64,000 nucleotides of DNA. Origin: ZC4RG17 sp036259475. Its GTDB lineage: Bacteria > Actinomycetota > Acidimicrobiia > Spongiisociales > ZC4RG35. Below the pieces are notes generated by a model. The model saw only the letters and a list, made by a program, of their open reading frames with translations. It was not told the origin of the DNA and made no database searches. This document shows positions 1 through 8,702 of the stretch, one piece after another. Where the stretch lies: contig DATABS010000035.1 of NCBI GenBank assembly GCA_036259475.1, positions 1-64,000 on the forward strand. Reading direction: 5' to 3'. Each line of letters starts with the position of its first letter. The first letter of the stretch is position 1. Position numbers and translations under genes: made by a program.

Positions 1-452
1 GTCGCCGCCGGGGACAGCGGCGACGACCTCAAGAGCGCCGGCAGCACGCTTCGAAAGGCGATCTCTTCCGCTAGGACCGTGCCGAGCGGGATGCGAACGA
101 GTAGATGCCACAGAGCGTCCCGCGGGCTGAGCGAAGTAAGGCGCTCGTCGTGGAGCAACGCCTCCGCCCAACCGCTCGTCAGCAGCGTGGCATAACCCAG
201 ACCGACCATTCCGACACCGACCGCCCCTGTCCGAGCCCCCTTTCTCAAACGACGGGGGTCGAGGCCTAGATCTTCTATCCCCAGGCCGGCGGAACGAGCC
301 ATCACCACCAGGCCGGCGGCCATCCCCAGGTTCCAGGGGACGTACGCCGAGCGCGGCAGCCAGCGGTTCGTGGCGAGGTTGGAGACCGCCAATAGCGCCA
401 GGGCGCCGGTGACGCCTCCCCGAAGGGAACTCGAGGAAGGATCGGCCGCCAT
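1..452 (-). CDS. CPBP-family intramembrane metalloprotease (3' end cut by window)
   Basis: The reading frame starts at the ATG at 452 and stays open to the left edge, so about 150 N-terminal residues are visible. The diagnostic feature is Glu-Glu at residues 129-130 followed by Arg134 (EEIAFR). This is the first conserved motif of the CAAX-protease/bacteriocin-processing (CPBP, ABI) family, whose Glu pair takes part in membrane-embedded peptide hydrolysis. Hydrophobic stretches around residues 15-25, 38-52 and 77-92 fit membrane helices. The later His motifs lie outside the window. It follows the FUSC-type gene on the same strand after a 56-base gap and may be cotranscribed. The substrate is unknown. 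Confidence 0.8.
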   Translation of the reverse strand, partial: MAADPSSSSLRGGVTGALALLAVSNLATNRWLPRSAYVPWNLGMAAGLVVMARSAGLGIEDLGLDPRRLRKGARTGAVGVGMVGLGYATLLTSGWAEALLHDERLTSLSPRDALWHLLVRIPLGTVLAEEIAFRSVLPALLRSSPLSPAA

Positions 453-508
453 GGGGAGAAAGGTAACCCGTCGCCCGCTCAATCGGTCCCCGCCGGGCGG
501 TCTGGGTC

Positions 509-1561
509 TCATCTAGAGAGGCTCTTGGTGGCTGCCTCGAGATCGTCGCCCAGTTGCTCGATCTTCTCCCCCACCATCTGCTCCCTTGGTGTCAGATCGC
601 CCAGCCCGTAGAGGTCCCGGCGGAGTCGGCCCACTGCGGACAGGACCTGTTCGGCGGCTTCGCCGTTCTCCTCGGTCTGCCGTCTGACCCATCCCACCGC
701 CCGTTCCAAATCGACCACCACCCGGGCGAGCGCCGGACGGGAGCGCGGATCGTAGAGCATCAGATGATCCACCGATCGGGCTACCGACGCTATGTCGAGG
801 AGTACACCGGAGAGCGTCTCGTCCGCTTCGATGAGTTCCTCCACTCGTTGTCTCTTGCGCCACCGTGCGGGGGCGAGACGGGTTATTTGACGGGCAAACT
901 CCCGTCGTCCGTCGTCCGGCGCAAGGAGCGCATCTACTTCGGTCGCGGCGACCACTGCCCTTTCGCTCTCCTGCCGGTACCCGCTCTTCAGCGCCATGGC
1001 CGCCGCCCGCAACGACCGCTGGGAGGCGTAGACCGCCCTCTCCACTGTCGAGAGAACTGTCGGGTCGACGCGCGGTGGGAAGACGACATGCACCGTCACC
1101 AGCCCAACGGTGGCCCCGATCGCCGCCTCGAAGATCTGCTCGGGAATCACTCCCCCCGAGCCGAGGGCTCCGATGACCGCCCCATGGAAGGCGGCGTAGC
1201 CCCGGGCCAGCGGGTCGTCGAAGAAGAACCGCCCGACCACGGTGGTCAGGGTCGTGATCAGGAGTATCTGCCAGGGACCGGTCCCCAGCCAGGTGACTGT
1301 CACGCCGGCGACGGCGACGGCCAACACCATCCCGCCCAGCAGGCGAACCGGTCGCCCGGCCATCCGGTTCTCACCCGTTCCGATCGCAACGATGGCGCCG
1401 ATGGGGGCATATATGGGAGAGTCCCATGACACGACGGAGTCTGCCAGCCACCAGGACGCCCCGGCCGCCACGCCCACCTGCGCGGCAGAGGTGATCGTCG
1501 TAGATACGAGCTTGGTCCTTCGCCGGAACCAGTCGCCGATCCGTCTCGTGAAGCGATCCAA
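509..1561 (-). CDS. FUSC / aromatic acid exporter-like membrane protein
   Basis: A protein of 350 residues whose first half is a run of hydrophobic helices (about residues 22-165) with the FUSC-type pattern SPIYAPIGAIVAIG and GYAAFHGAVIGALG. The second half is soluble and predicted helical. FUSC/ArAE proteins are inner-membrane efflux components for aromatic acids or similar anions, and this length suits the short DUF939-like form. The start is a TTG at 1561 with a GGAAGGA-type ribosome site upstream. It diverges from kup, with 65 bases shared between the two start regions. The transported substrate cannot be told from sequence. Confidence 0.75.
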   Translation of the reverse strand: MDRFTRRIGDWFRRRTKLVSTTITSAAQVGVAAGASWWLADSVVSWDSPIYAPIGAIVAIGTGENRMAGRPVRLLGGMVLAVAVAGVTVTWLGTGPWQILLITTLTTVVGRFFFDDPLARGYAAFHGAVIGALGSGGVIPEQIFEAAIGATVGLVTVHVVFPPRVDPTVLSTVERAVYASQRSLRAAAMALKSGYRQESERAVVAATEVDALLAPDDGRREFARQITRLAPARWRKRQRVEELIEADETLSGVLLDIASVARSVDHLMLYDPRSRPALARVVVDLERAVGWVRRQTEENGEAAEQVLSAVGRLRRDLYGLGDLTPREQMVGEKIEQLGDDLEAATKSLSR

Positions 1562-1626
1562 CGCTCAGGGTCCTTCCCGGTGCGTCGAGTCTCGAAACCG
1601 TCCGCTGAGTCGTACTCTGGTGCTTC

Positions 1627-3498
1627 GTGTCTCACGCCAATGGGTCCAACGGCCGTCGTGCCGGGCTCGTGGTGGCTGCTCTGGGAGTGGTCTACGGAGA
1701 CATAGGCACCTCACCGCTCTACGCCTTCCGTGAATCGCTTGCCACGGAAAGCGGCATAGGCGTCACTGATAGCAACGTGGTCGGGATCCTTTCGCTGATC
1801 ATCTGGTCCTTGCTGATCATCATCACCATCAAGTACGTCACGATCCTGTTGCGGGCCGACAATCACGGCGAGGGAGGCATTCTCGCTCTGGCCACTCTCA
1901 TGAGCGATCGACCCGGCGGGCGATGGCCCCGACTCTTTCTTCTCGGCATCTTCGGGACGGCATTGCTCTACGGCGATGGCGCCATCACCCCGGCGATCTC
2001 GGTCCTCTCCGCCGTCGAGGGGCTGACTGTGGCAACGCCCGCATTCGAGCCATTTGTGATCCCGATATCCGTATTCATCCTGGCAACCCTCTTCTCAGTC
2101 CAATGGAGGGGCACCAAGGAGATCGGCCAGGTGTTCGGCGTCGTGATGCTCGTCTGGTTCGGAGTGCTGGCGGTTCTCGGAATGGGCCATATCGCCGACA
2201 GCCCGGAGGTACTGATGGCGTTCGATCCCCGGCAAGGCGTGGCTTACCTGGCGGGCAACGGATGGGCCGCATTCCGCTCTCTCGGGGCGATTTTCCTGGT
2301 GGTGACCGGTGGCGAGGCGCTATACGCCGACATGGGCCATTTCGGAGCCCGCCCGATCCGCTCCGGATGGCTGTGGGTGGTGCTCCCGGCTCTTTTGCTC
2401 ACCTATCTCGGTCAGGGTGCGTTTCTCATGGCCAGTCCCGAGGCCGTCGACAACCCCTTCTTTCGGATGGCGCCGGCCTCGGCTTTGATTCCACTCGTCG
2501 TCATCGCCACCGCGGCGACCGTGATAGCCAGCCAGGCTCTCATCTCGGGGGCATTCTCCCTGACGATGCAGGCTATCCAGCTCGACTATCTCCCCCGGAT
2601 GCGGCTCCGCCATACGTCGTCCGACGAGAGGGGACAGGTCTATCTCCCGGCCATCAACTGGGCGTTGATGGCGGCCTGCATCGGCCTCGTTCTCTCCTTC
2701 GAGACGTCGTCGGCGCTGGCCGCCGCCTACGGCGTGGCGGTTACATCCACGATGGTCATCACCACATTGCTTCTCTCGGTCGTCCTGGTCGAGAGGTTCA
2801 GATGGACGAGGATCCAGGCCGCCGGGCTGGCGATCCCGCTCCTGATAGTCGAACTGGCGTTCTTCGGAGCCAACATCCTCAAGGTGCCTGCCGGCGGCTG
2901 GTTCCCTCTCGTCGTGGCCGGCGCGGTGTTCTTCGTGATGACCACCTGGAGAGCGGGACGCAATCTGGCGCGAACGCTCACCCGCCGGGCTCAAATTCCG
3001 CTGGAGAAGGTCTTCCGCACGTGGAATAAGGATCCAGTGACACGGGTACCGGGCACCGCGGTGTACATGTTCCCCGATCCCTACGTCATGCCGCCCGCCT
3101 TGCTGTCCAACATACGAGCGAATCACGTTCTCCATGAGGACGTCTGGCTCGTCGCGGTGGAGGTGGTAGATTCACCCCGGGTTCCCCCGGCCGCTCGCTA
3201 CGAAGTCATCACCGAACTCCCTCACGGCTTCGTGCAGATAATCATGCGATTCGGCTTCAATGAACGGGCTGACGTCGTCCGCGCCCTCTCGGAGCTGGAT
3301 GATCCGATCTTCATACCCGAGGACACGGTGTTCATCGTCGGCCGCGAGACGATTCGATCCACCGCTCGTCCCTTCACTCTCAGCCGCCTCCGCGAGCGAC
3401 TGTTCACCCTGATGCACCGCAATGCATTCGACGCCGCCCGCTACTACGAGTTGCCGCCTCAACGGGTGATCGAAATCGGGAGGATCGTGGAGATATAG
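1627..3498 (+). CDS. kup: KUP/HAK-family potassium uptake permease
   Basis: A protein of 623 residues beginning with the KUP signature GVVYGDIGTSPLYAF at residues 19-33. About twelve membrane helices follow to roughly residue 460, then a cytoplasmic C-terminal domain. KUP proteins import K+ with protons. Length and domain order match the bacterial family. The start is a GTG at 1627 with no convincing Shine-Dalgarno, so translation may be leaderless or nearly so. The gene runs convergently into the FAD monooxygenase gene. A small inverted repeat (GAGAC/GTCTC) lies between the two stops near 3520-3534. Confidence 0.95.
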   Translation: MSHANGSNGRRAGLVVAALGVVYGDIGTSPLYAFRESLATESGIGVTDSNVVGILSLIIWSLLIIITIKYVTILLRADNHGEGGILALATLMSDRPGGRWPRLFLLGIFGTALLYGDGAITPAISVLSAVEGLTVATPAFEPFVIPISVFILATLFSVQWRGTKEIGQVFGVVMLVWFGVLAVLGMGHIADSPEVLMAFDPRQGVAYLAGNGWAAFRSLGAIFLVVTGGEALYADMGHFGARPIRSGWLWVVLPALLLTYLGQGAFLMASPEAVDNPFFRMAPASALIPLVVIATAATVIASQALISGAFSLTMQAIQLDYLPRMRLRHTSSDERGQVYLPAINWALMAACIGLVLSFETSSALAAAYGVAVTSTMVITTLLLSVVLVERFRWTRIQAAGLAIPLLIVELAFFGANILKVPAGGWFPLVVAGAVFFVMTTWRAGRNLARTLTRRAQIPLEKVFRTWNKDPVTRVPGTAVYMFPDPYVMPPALLSNIRANHVLHEDVWLVAVEVVDSPRVPPAARYEVITELPHGFVQIIMRFGFNERADVVRALSELDDPIFIPEDTVFIVGRETIRSTARPFTLSRLRERLFTLMHRNAFDAARYYELPPQRVIEIGRIVEI

Positions 3499-3554
3499 AA
3501 CTCATAGGCGGACGTAGAGACACAGGTCTCGTGGAGTTCTAGAAGGCTCGGGCG

Positions 3555-5021
3555 CTAGGCCGGGGTTCCCGCTCCGAACCAGGTGTCGAGCGCTCCGGGC
3601 AAGGCAGGGTCGAGGAGCTCGCCCACCCAGGCGACATGGCCGTCGGGCCGTATCAACACGGCCGGAGGCGCGTCGATCTCGCCCAGGACGGGAAGCTCCC
3701 ACTCCCCATCGTGTCGGGCATCGACCAGTTGCACTCGATCGCCCCAGGAGGAGATGTCGAAACCGCTCGGCTCGCCGAGGTTGAGGAGCACCGGCCGGGC
3801 GCCGTGCAGAAGGGTGAACATCCGTCTCGGACCGTCGCTCGTGAGCAGGTCGAGGTCGGGCATCCGCCGTCCGAGGAGCGGGTGACCCTCACCGAGGTCG
3901 TAGTGGATATCGAGGCCCGTGATCATCCCGGCGATGCGCTTGCGCGGCTCGTCCATTTCCAGCAGTTCGAGCATGATGTCGCGCAGGGCCCTGCTGCGCT
4001 CGTCGAGGCGGGCGAGTGCAACCTGCGCCATGGTGTTGTGCAATACCCTGGCACCGACCGGGTGCCGTTCGGCGTGGTAGGTGTCGAGAAGGCTTTCGGG
4101 TGATGTCCCCTCGACTACCTGGGCCAGCTTCCATCCCAGGTTCACGGCATCTTGCACGCCCGTGTTGAGCCCCTGCCCGCCTTGCGGACCATGTATGTGG
4201 GCGGCATCGCCGGCCAACAGGACCCGGCCCCGGCGATATGACTCCGCCTGCCAGGTCGCGTCGGTGAAACGGGAGATCCAGGTCGGGTCGCGTACCCCGT
4301 AGTCCGTCCCGTAGGCGGCAACGAGAGTTTCTCTGACCAACTCCAAGGTGGGCTCGCTCGTGTCGTCGGGCGCCTTCTCAACCAGCACCACCCCGTACGG
4401 CCCTCCCCCGTCGGCCGGGTTGACAGGTCCGATGCCGCCGCCCTCGGGGCGCATGCCGATCTCGGGCTCTTCTTCCATCTCGACCTCGGCGATGAGGTAG
4501 CTGATCGTCGGGTCCCACCCCGGGAAGCCGATGCCGGCTGTCTTGCGGACCAGGCTGCGTCCGCCGTCACACCCGACGAGGTACTCCGCCCGCAGCGCGG
4601 TGTCGTCCGACAGCTCGACTTCGATGCCGGTGTCGTCCTGAACGAAGCCCGTCACTTCGCGGCCGCGCAGGATGGGAACCTTGAGCTCACCCACCCAGCC
4701 GGCCAGGATGGGTTCGATGTGGTTCTGCTTCAGTGCAAGCAGGTAGTTGTGACGGGTGGGGAAATCGCTGATGTTCAAGAATGTCCCGGCGAACCCGGCG
4801 AATGGATGCGTTTGGCCTTGCGAGAGGAAGCGTTCGGCGATGCCGCGCTGATCGAGCACTTCGATTGTGCGGGAGTGAAGACCCCCGGCGCGCGATCCGT
4901 CGAGATGTTGGCTGGTGCGTCGTTCCACGATCGCGACATCGATCCCTGCCAATGCCAGCTCGCCCGCCAACATCAGCCCCGTCGGGCCGCCTCCCGCAAT
5001 CACCACTGAATGATCCGTCAT
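3555..5021 (-). CDS. FAD-dependent aromatic-ring monooxygenase, rifampicin-monooxygenase-like
   Basis: A 488-residue flavoprotein hydroxylase of the PHBH fold. It has the dinucleotide-binding GGGPTG at residues 10-15, the DG motif in VGCDGGRS, and the GD motif in RVLLAGDAAH followed by GPQGGQGLNTGVQDAVNLGWKLA. The C-terminal part has LDTYHAERHPV and HPLLGRRMPDL, which resemble Rox-type rifampicin monooxygenases and related PheA/TfdB enzymes. Such enzymes use NAD(P)H and O2 to hydroxylate aromatic substrates. Action on rifamycins is only inferred from similarity. The start at 5021 has a GAGGAG site five bases upstream. The gene stands alone, convergent with kup. Confidence 0.88.
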   Translation of the reverse strand: MTDHSVVIAGGGPTGLMLAGELALAGIDVAIVERRTSQHLDGSRAGGLHSRTIEVLDQRGIAERFLSQGQTHPFAGFAGTFLNISDFPTRHNYLLALKQNHIEPILAGWVGELKVPILRGREVTGFVQDDTGIEVELSDDTALRAEYLVGCDGGRSLVRKTAGIGFPGWDPTISYLIAEVEMEEEPEIGMRPEGGGIGPVNPADGGGPYGVVLVEKAPDDTSEPTLELVRETLVAAYGTDYGVRDPTWISRFTDATWQAESYRRGRVLLAGDAAHIHGPQGGQGLNTGVQDAVNLGWKLAQVVEGTSPESLLDTYHAERHPVGARVLHNTMAQVALARLDERSRALRDIMLELLEMDEPRKRIAGMITGLDIHYDLGEGHPLLGRRMPDLDLLTSDGPRRMFTLLHGARPVLLNLGEPSGFDISSWGDRVQLVDARHDGEWELPVLGEIDAPPAVLIRPDGHVAWVGELLDPALPGALDTWFGAGTPA

Positions 5022-5295
5022 CGCCGCTCCTCGGTGAAGGCCGCACGGGGCGAGGACAGCACACTCACGTTCTTCGAGGCGGCGCCAGCGCCGGTCACCC
5101 GGACCATCCCTGGCGACTCCTCGATGAGTTCAATGTTTCCCTCGACCCTTCTACCGGGCACAACCGACTCATCGCACAACTCCTAGCTCCATAGGTTCCG
5201 GTCGCGGTCCCCGGCTATGTCAGCACGTGCTGCTCGCTCGGGATGAGCTTGACCTCGGGCTCAACATCACGCCCTCTTCAAGACACCGATTCCAC

Positions 5296-5727
5296 TCAGC
5301 GGAGCTTGACGCCGAGTCGGGGCCGGGCGAGAGAACTGGCGCCGAGAGCGAGCAGGCCGGCGGCGACCGCCAGGGCGACCAACCCGGCGAGTACCAGGAG
5401 CCACGCGGAAAGCAGGAGGGCCCCGGTTGCCTGAGTGATGAGGATGGCGATGACGGGGAGAACGACGACACCGCCGAGTTGGAACGCCGCCTGAGTGGTC
5501 TCGACCCGCACGCTCACCAGGAGGACGGCGGAGAGGGCCATCGCGGCCAGAGTCGGACCCGTCCAGAGCGCCATGACCAGGAACACCACGGTGGTCTTCC
5601 CGGCGCCACTGTGTCCCAGCAAGCCGACGACTTCACCCCGCTGGAGGTCCAGATCGACTCCGGCCAAGGCGTCGATTCTGCCGAACCGCCGAACCACATC
5701 AACTAGTTCGAGGACGCTCTCCGCCAT
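5296..5727 (-). pseudogene. In-frame deletion fusion: ABC ATPase N-terminus joined to ABC permease C-terminus
   Basis: The 143-residue frame starts as a normal ABC transporter ATPase (LELVDVVRRFGRIDALAG, then Walker A GHSGAGKTT). Immediately after the Walker A threonines it turns into hydrophobic membrane sequence (VVFLVMALWTGPTLAAMALS and further helices) typical of an ABC-2 permease C-terminus. The Q-loop, signature motif, Walker B and H-loop are all missing. A single internal deletion joining an ATPase gene to its downstream permease gene would give this. The product could not hydrolyse ATP. It could persist as a small membrane protein, but is most likely a pseudogene. Confidence 0.7.
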
Positions 5728-5911
5728 CAGCGGCCGGATGCCATCGTTGGTGGGTCGGACGAAACAGCCGCTCGCGCCATCAGCTGGATGGCGGAGGGAA
5801 AGCGGCGTACGAGAAAGTGGCGTGCACCCATGAAATCCTTCATCCCCGCCGATACCTAGCGATCGGCTGAGCCGCCGGAGCCGAATGGCGTTTCGACCGG
5901 TCGGAGGGAGC

Positions 5912-5959
5912 GGTGGGCGCTATGGGATCGAACCAGTGACCTCTGCCGTGTGAAGGCAG
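5912..5959 (-). repeat. Displaced tRNA-Val 3' fragment (putative att repeat, distal end)
   Basis: On the minus strand this carries the anticodon stem-loop (CTGCC TTCACAC GGCAG), the T arm and the acceptor 3' strand of tRNA-Val(CAC). The sequence on its 5' side (5960 onward) does not supply a matching D arm or acceptor 5' strand. One base is deleted and one changed in the T arm relative to the intact gene, so the fragment cannot fold as a tRNA. It is read as the attachment-site copy left by integration. Confidence 0.75.
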
Positions 5960-6195
5960 ATTAGCCAATTTGCCACATCCAAGCGGTGTAAGCGATTCCG
6001 CACATTCACGCAGGTCAGAGCCGGTTTTTGGGGCCATCCATGCTCCGCGATGCATCGGCCTATTTCAGGGTGAGTGAAGCACTAGAGAAGCACTCCGCGC
6101 GCGCCGGCTCGAGGGGTTCGTTCGGTGTGTCACAGCGGTCGGAGTAGAGGCGCCGGGCGCAACGTGGTGTCCGTGGGGGTGTACGCTCACGTGCT
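5960..6195. other. Non-coding island end
   Basis: No credible coding frame was found between the displaced tRNA fragment and the small gene at 6196. The only recognisable structure is the paired GAAGCACT repeat at 6072-6095, which matches one near the other island end. Confidence 0.5.
6072..6095 (+). repeat. Paired GAAGCACT repeat, left copy (possible integrase arm-type site)
   Basis: Two GAAGCACT octamers start at 6077 and 6088, 11 bases apart. The whole 24-base block matches 8983-9006 at 21 positions. It lies about 110 bases inside the distal att repeat. Tandem short direct repeats one helical turn apart near both ends are typical of tyrosine-integrase arm sites. This role is inferred. Confidence 0.45.
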
Positions 6196-6453
6196 ATGGA
6201 GTTGGTGCCTGACCATGTTTATCGAGTGGTATTTCAGATTCCCGGTGGATCGAAACGGTCGGCCGACCTGCAGTATGTCCGCACGAGTTCGTCTCAGTGG
6301 CGTTTCGGTAACGAGCCGTCAGACGCTGAGACGGTCACGCACTGTTTCGTAGCCTTGGAGGGAGACGACACCGAATACCCGGATCGACTTCGCACCTACG
6401 ACGGTCTGGCCATCCCGGCCCAGTCGATCCTCTCGGCCGAACCGGTCGAATAG
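6196..6453 (+). CDS. Small hypothetical protein in the island
   Basis: An 85-residue frame starting at the ATG at 6196 (MELVPDHVYRVVF...). It has an acidic, Ser-rich middle and no signal peptide or membrane segment. No family was recognised. The alternating hydrophobic pattern near the start (YRVVFQIPG) and the single cysteine in THCFVALEGDD suggest a small beta-rich soluble protein. No clear Shine-Dalgarno precedes the start. It sits among remnants, so it may itself be non-functional. Confidence 0.4.
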   Translation: MELVPDHVYRVVFQIPGGSKRSADLQYVRTSSSQWRFGNEPSDAETVTHCFVALEGDDTEYPDRLRTYDGLAIPAQSILSAEPVE

Positions 6454-6494
6454 TCGGAGCTAACGGTGTCACTGCGGGCAGATAGTTTCCACTT

Positions 6495-6682
6495 GTGTCG
6501 TGTACCGACCTGACCCCGATACAGCGCCGAACGCTCGACGAGCTGGCGGCCGGCGAGGAACCGTCCGACCCGGCGACCGTCGCGGAACTGCGTCGTTGGG
6601 ATGGGTGATGCCTGCATCGTTGGAGTTGACCGGGGGTGGACTGAGTCATGCCCACGAGGAGCGGCCGCGCAGGGTCCTCTAG
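6495..6682 (+). repeat. Duplicated gene remnant, copy 1
   Basis: This stretch encodes LTPIQRRTLDELAAGEEPSD in a frame from a GTG at 6495 to the stop at 6608. A second frame follows with SLELTGGGLSHAHEERPRR. The same two peptides in the same order, diverged, are encoded at 8703-8882. Both copies are broken by stops between the two peptides, so they look like remnants of one ancestral gene of unknown function present twice in the island. Confidence 0.55.
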
Positions 6683-6786
6683 GGGCCACCTCCAGGGCTC
6701 GCGCCCCGGACTGAAAGCGCGACAATGAGACAGGGAGACACCCGAGCGACCGCCCCGGTCGCCGACCTATAAGGAGGAGTCCCAGC

Positions 6787-7575
6787 ATGCCTGGACCTGA
6801 CCGCAAACGCCGACTGACCACCCTCGCGGTGTCATTGGCGCTACTTATCGTCACGCCGCTGGCGGTGGTGGCATCACACCGGTTCAACGACGTATCCGAC
6901 TCCAACATCTTCCACGCTGACATCGAATGGCTGGAGGCGTCAGGAGTGACCAAGGGGTGCAATCCGCCGGCCAACACTCTGTACTGTCCTGACGACGATG
7001 TGACACGTGGTCAGATGTCGGCGTTCATGCGACGGTTCGCCCAATATCTCGACGCCGAAGACGGCACGCCTGCTGAAGCCGACAATGCCGCCAATGCCGA
7101 CACGCTGGACGGTGTGGACTTGGCCGAACTGGCACCCCGGGCCGCCTTCAACTCGACGAATGATGCCCCCGACTTCGCCGACTTCACTTTGTCTACGGAG
7201 ATCACCGCACCAGCAGCCGGCATCCTCATCCTCTCCGGGACCGTCGACGCTGCGAACAACACTGCGAGTGACGTCTACGCCTGTTTCCTGGAGATAGACG
7301 ACGGTCTTGTCCCAGGCACGGGGATGCGCTCTCAACTCGATGGGGCCGCCGATGTCAACGGGCACGAGGATTGCACCACCACCGGAGCGGCGGTAGTGGC
7401 CGCCGGAACCCACACCATCGACTTCGAAGTTTTCAGTGTGCCGGCAACGACGAGCCTAGGTGGGGCGTCGATGTGGGCGCAGTGGGTGCCCTTCGACGGG
7501 ACCGGAGCCGTCCCCACCGAGATCACACCCCTGGGTGAACCCGGAGACATCCCCGAAGACTCGACAGGCGAATAG
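6787..7575 (+). CDS. Secreted S-layer homology (SLH) domain protein
   Basis: A 262-residue protein with an N-terminal signal sequence (basic RKRR, then LAVSLALLIVTPLAVVAS), followed at about residues 32-85 by one SLH domain: FNDVSDSNIFHADIEWLEAS, CNPPANTLYCPDDDVTRGQM and AFMRRFAQYL. SLH domains bind cell-wall polymers. The linker DNAANADTLDGVDLAELAPR is of the kind seen in small actinobacterial SLH proteins. The remaining 120 residues are predicted beta-rich, with two cysteines, and were not assigned. The start has a very strong site (AAGGAGGAG, 6775-6783). It is the best-preserved gene of the tRNA-Val island and probably encodes a cell-surface protein. Confidence 0.8.
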   Translation: MPGPDRKRRLTTLAVSLALLIVTPLAVVASHRFNDVSDSNIFHADIEWLEASGVTKGCNPPANTLYCPDDDVTRGQMSAFMRRFAQYLDAEDGTPAEADNAANADTLDGVDLAELAPRAAFNSTNDAPDFADFTLSTEITAPAAGILILSGTVDAANNTASDVYACFLEIDDGLVPGTGMRSQLDGAADVNGHEDCTTTGAAVVAAGTHTIDFEVFSVPATTSLGGASMWAQWVPFDGTGAVPTEITPLGEPGDIPEDSTGE

Positions 7576-7689
7576 GACACAGGGCGGCTAGAGACCCCGG
7601 AAGGACGCGCGGGAGCCTCCCAGTTACAGTCAAGTTTGGGAGCTCCACGTACAACCCCGACGTCAGGGGCCGGGATTACTCTGTCGAGT

Positions 7690-8058
7690 CTATTCCGGGG
7701 CCGGCGGCTGAGAGAGAAACTCGACCCATACTGTCTTGCCAGTCGGCTTGGATTCGATACCCCACTGGTGGGCGGCTGCTTCGACGATTCGCAGCCCAAA
7801 TTTGCGGTCGGCTAGGTCCTCGACCGCCGGAACGATGGACGAGCCGTCCGACACTTCCAACCGGATGAGGTCGGCGTCGGTGGTGAGCCGCACGGAGAAC
7901 TCTGTCCTTGCGTGACGGACGACGTTGGAAGCGAGTTCCGATGCCACTATGACGATGTCGTCGAGGCGGGCCACGCCTTCAGCGGCACCCTCGAGAAAGT
8001 GCCTGACTTCTCGCACGGAATTAGGTTCGGCGTCGAACTCTCTTTCCAACGACAGCAT
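7690..8058 (-). CDS. Anti-sigma factor: RsbW/SpoIIAB-like HATPase serine kinase
   Basis: A protein of 122 residues from the ATG at 8058, chosen because GGAGG lies five bases upstream; an upstream in-frame start would overlap the preceding gene. It has the GHKL/HATPase_c_2 layout: an N box IVASELASNVVRHA with the Mg-binding Glu and Asn, a weakened G1 box (EVSDGSSIV) and a G2 region (DRKFGLRIVEAAA). RsbW-type kinases bind a sigma factor and phosphorylate an antagonist STAS protein. The STAS partner is encoded immediately upstream on the same strand. No cognate sigma factor or PP2C phosphatase lies within the window. Confidence 0.85.
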   Translation of the reverse strand: MLSLEREFDAEPNSVREVRHFLEGAAEGVARLDDIVIVASELASNVVRHARTEFSVRLTTDADLIRLEVSDGSSIVPAVEDLADRKFGLRIVEAAAHQWGIESKPTGKTVWVEFLSQPPAPE

Positions 8059-8122
8059 TCGGCCTCCGGAATTGATGGAGTCGCCTCCGCCTAATTGCCC
8101 CATCTCGAACTGAAGAAACCTT

Positions 8123-8425
8123 CTACTTGAGCCCGAAGTACTCGCGCAATCCCGCAAGCTCGAGTAGGCGCTCGGTTGCCCTACCGGGTATCAGCTCGAG
8201 GCCCTCCCCGAACTTCTCCCGCGCCTGGACAAGGAGGCCGAGGCCGGTGGAGTCGATGAAGTCCAAGCGGGTCGTGTCCAACACCAACCGTTCGACGCCG
8301 TCGCTGCCGCCATCCAGCTCTCGCCTGACGTGGGAAGCGGTGGCCATATCCAACTCACCGACAAACTCGAGACGGCGGTGGCCGTCGAGGTCAAAGCGTT
8401 GGATTTCGAATCCGTCTTCCTTCAC
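8123..8425 (-). CDS. Anti-sigma factor antagonist (STAS domain)
   Basis: A 100-residue single STAS domain of the SpoIIAA/RsbV type. It contains FVGELDMATASHVRREL and the phosphorylation-loop motif LDFIDSTGLGLLV, where Ser59 is the expected target of the partner kinase. The dephosphorylated form would sequester the anti-sigma kinase and free the sigma factor. The start is a GTG at 8425 with GAGGGG about eight bases upstream. The HATPase gene begins 65 bases downstream, giving a two-gene partner-switch operon inside the island. Confidence 0.85.
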   Translation of the reverse strand: MKEDGFEIQRFDLDGHRRLEFVGELDMATASHVRRELDGGSDGVERLVLDTTRLDFIDSTGLGLLVQAREKFGEGLELIPGRATERLLELAGLREYFGLK

Positions 8426-8702
8426 AGCCGGTCCCCTCGGTGGTATCGCCGATCCGCTTCTGCGAAACCCAGATCCTGATCCTGGCGACGCAAGCCGCTA
8501 CCCCAAGGCTACGCCGATCAAACCATGCACTCAAGAATGGAAACCGCTTCTTATGGCTCTTGTTCAGCGGCTTCGCCTTGGCGCCGATGATGCAACTACT
8601 CCGGGAAAGGGAGACGGACAGGGCCGCGCCGGTTTTCGCATTGCGCCGGATGCGGCCTTGTTCGTAGTGAAACTTCCGTCCCTGCGGTCCGGTACCTTGC
8701 CG
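8426..8702. other. No recognisable gene
   Basis: Between the STAS gene start and the second duplicated remnant there is no frame with a recognisable domain or ribosome site. The promoter of the STAS/HATPase operon probably lies here, but no convincing -35/-10 pair was picked out. Confidence 0.4.

Noticed and set aside
3520..3534. Small inverted repeat between kup and the monooxygenase as a terminator
   Set aside because: Only a five-pair stem and no T-run on either side; noted under kup but not called.
5022..5295. Possible remnant gene between the monooxygenase and the ABC fusion
   Set aside because: The plus-strand frame ending at 5194 has a protein-like tail (LLDEFNVSLDPSTGHNRLIA), but no start, ribosome site or recognisable family; too weak to call.
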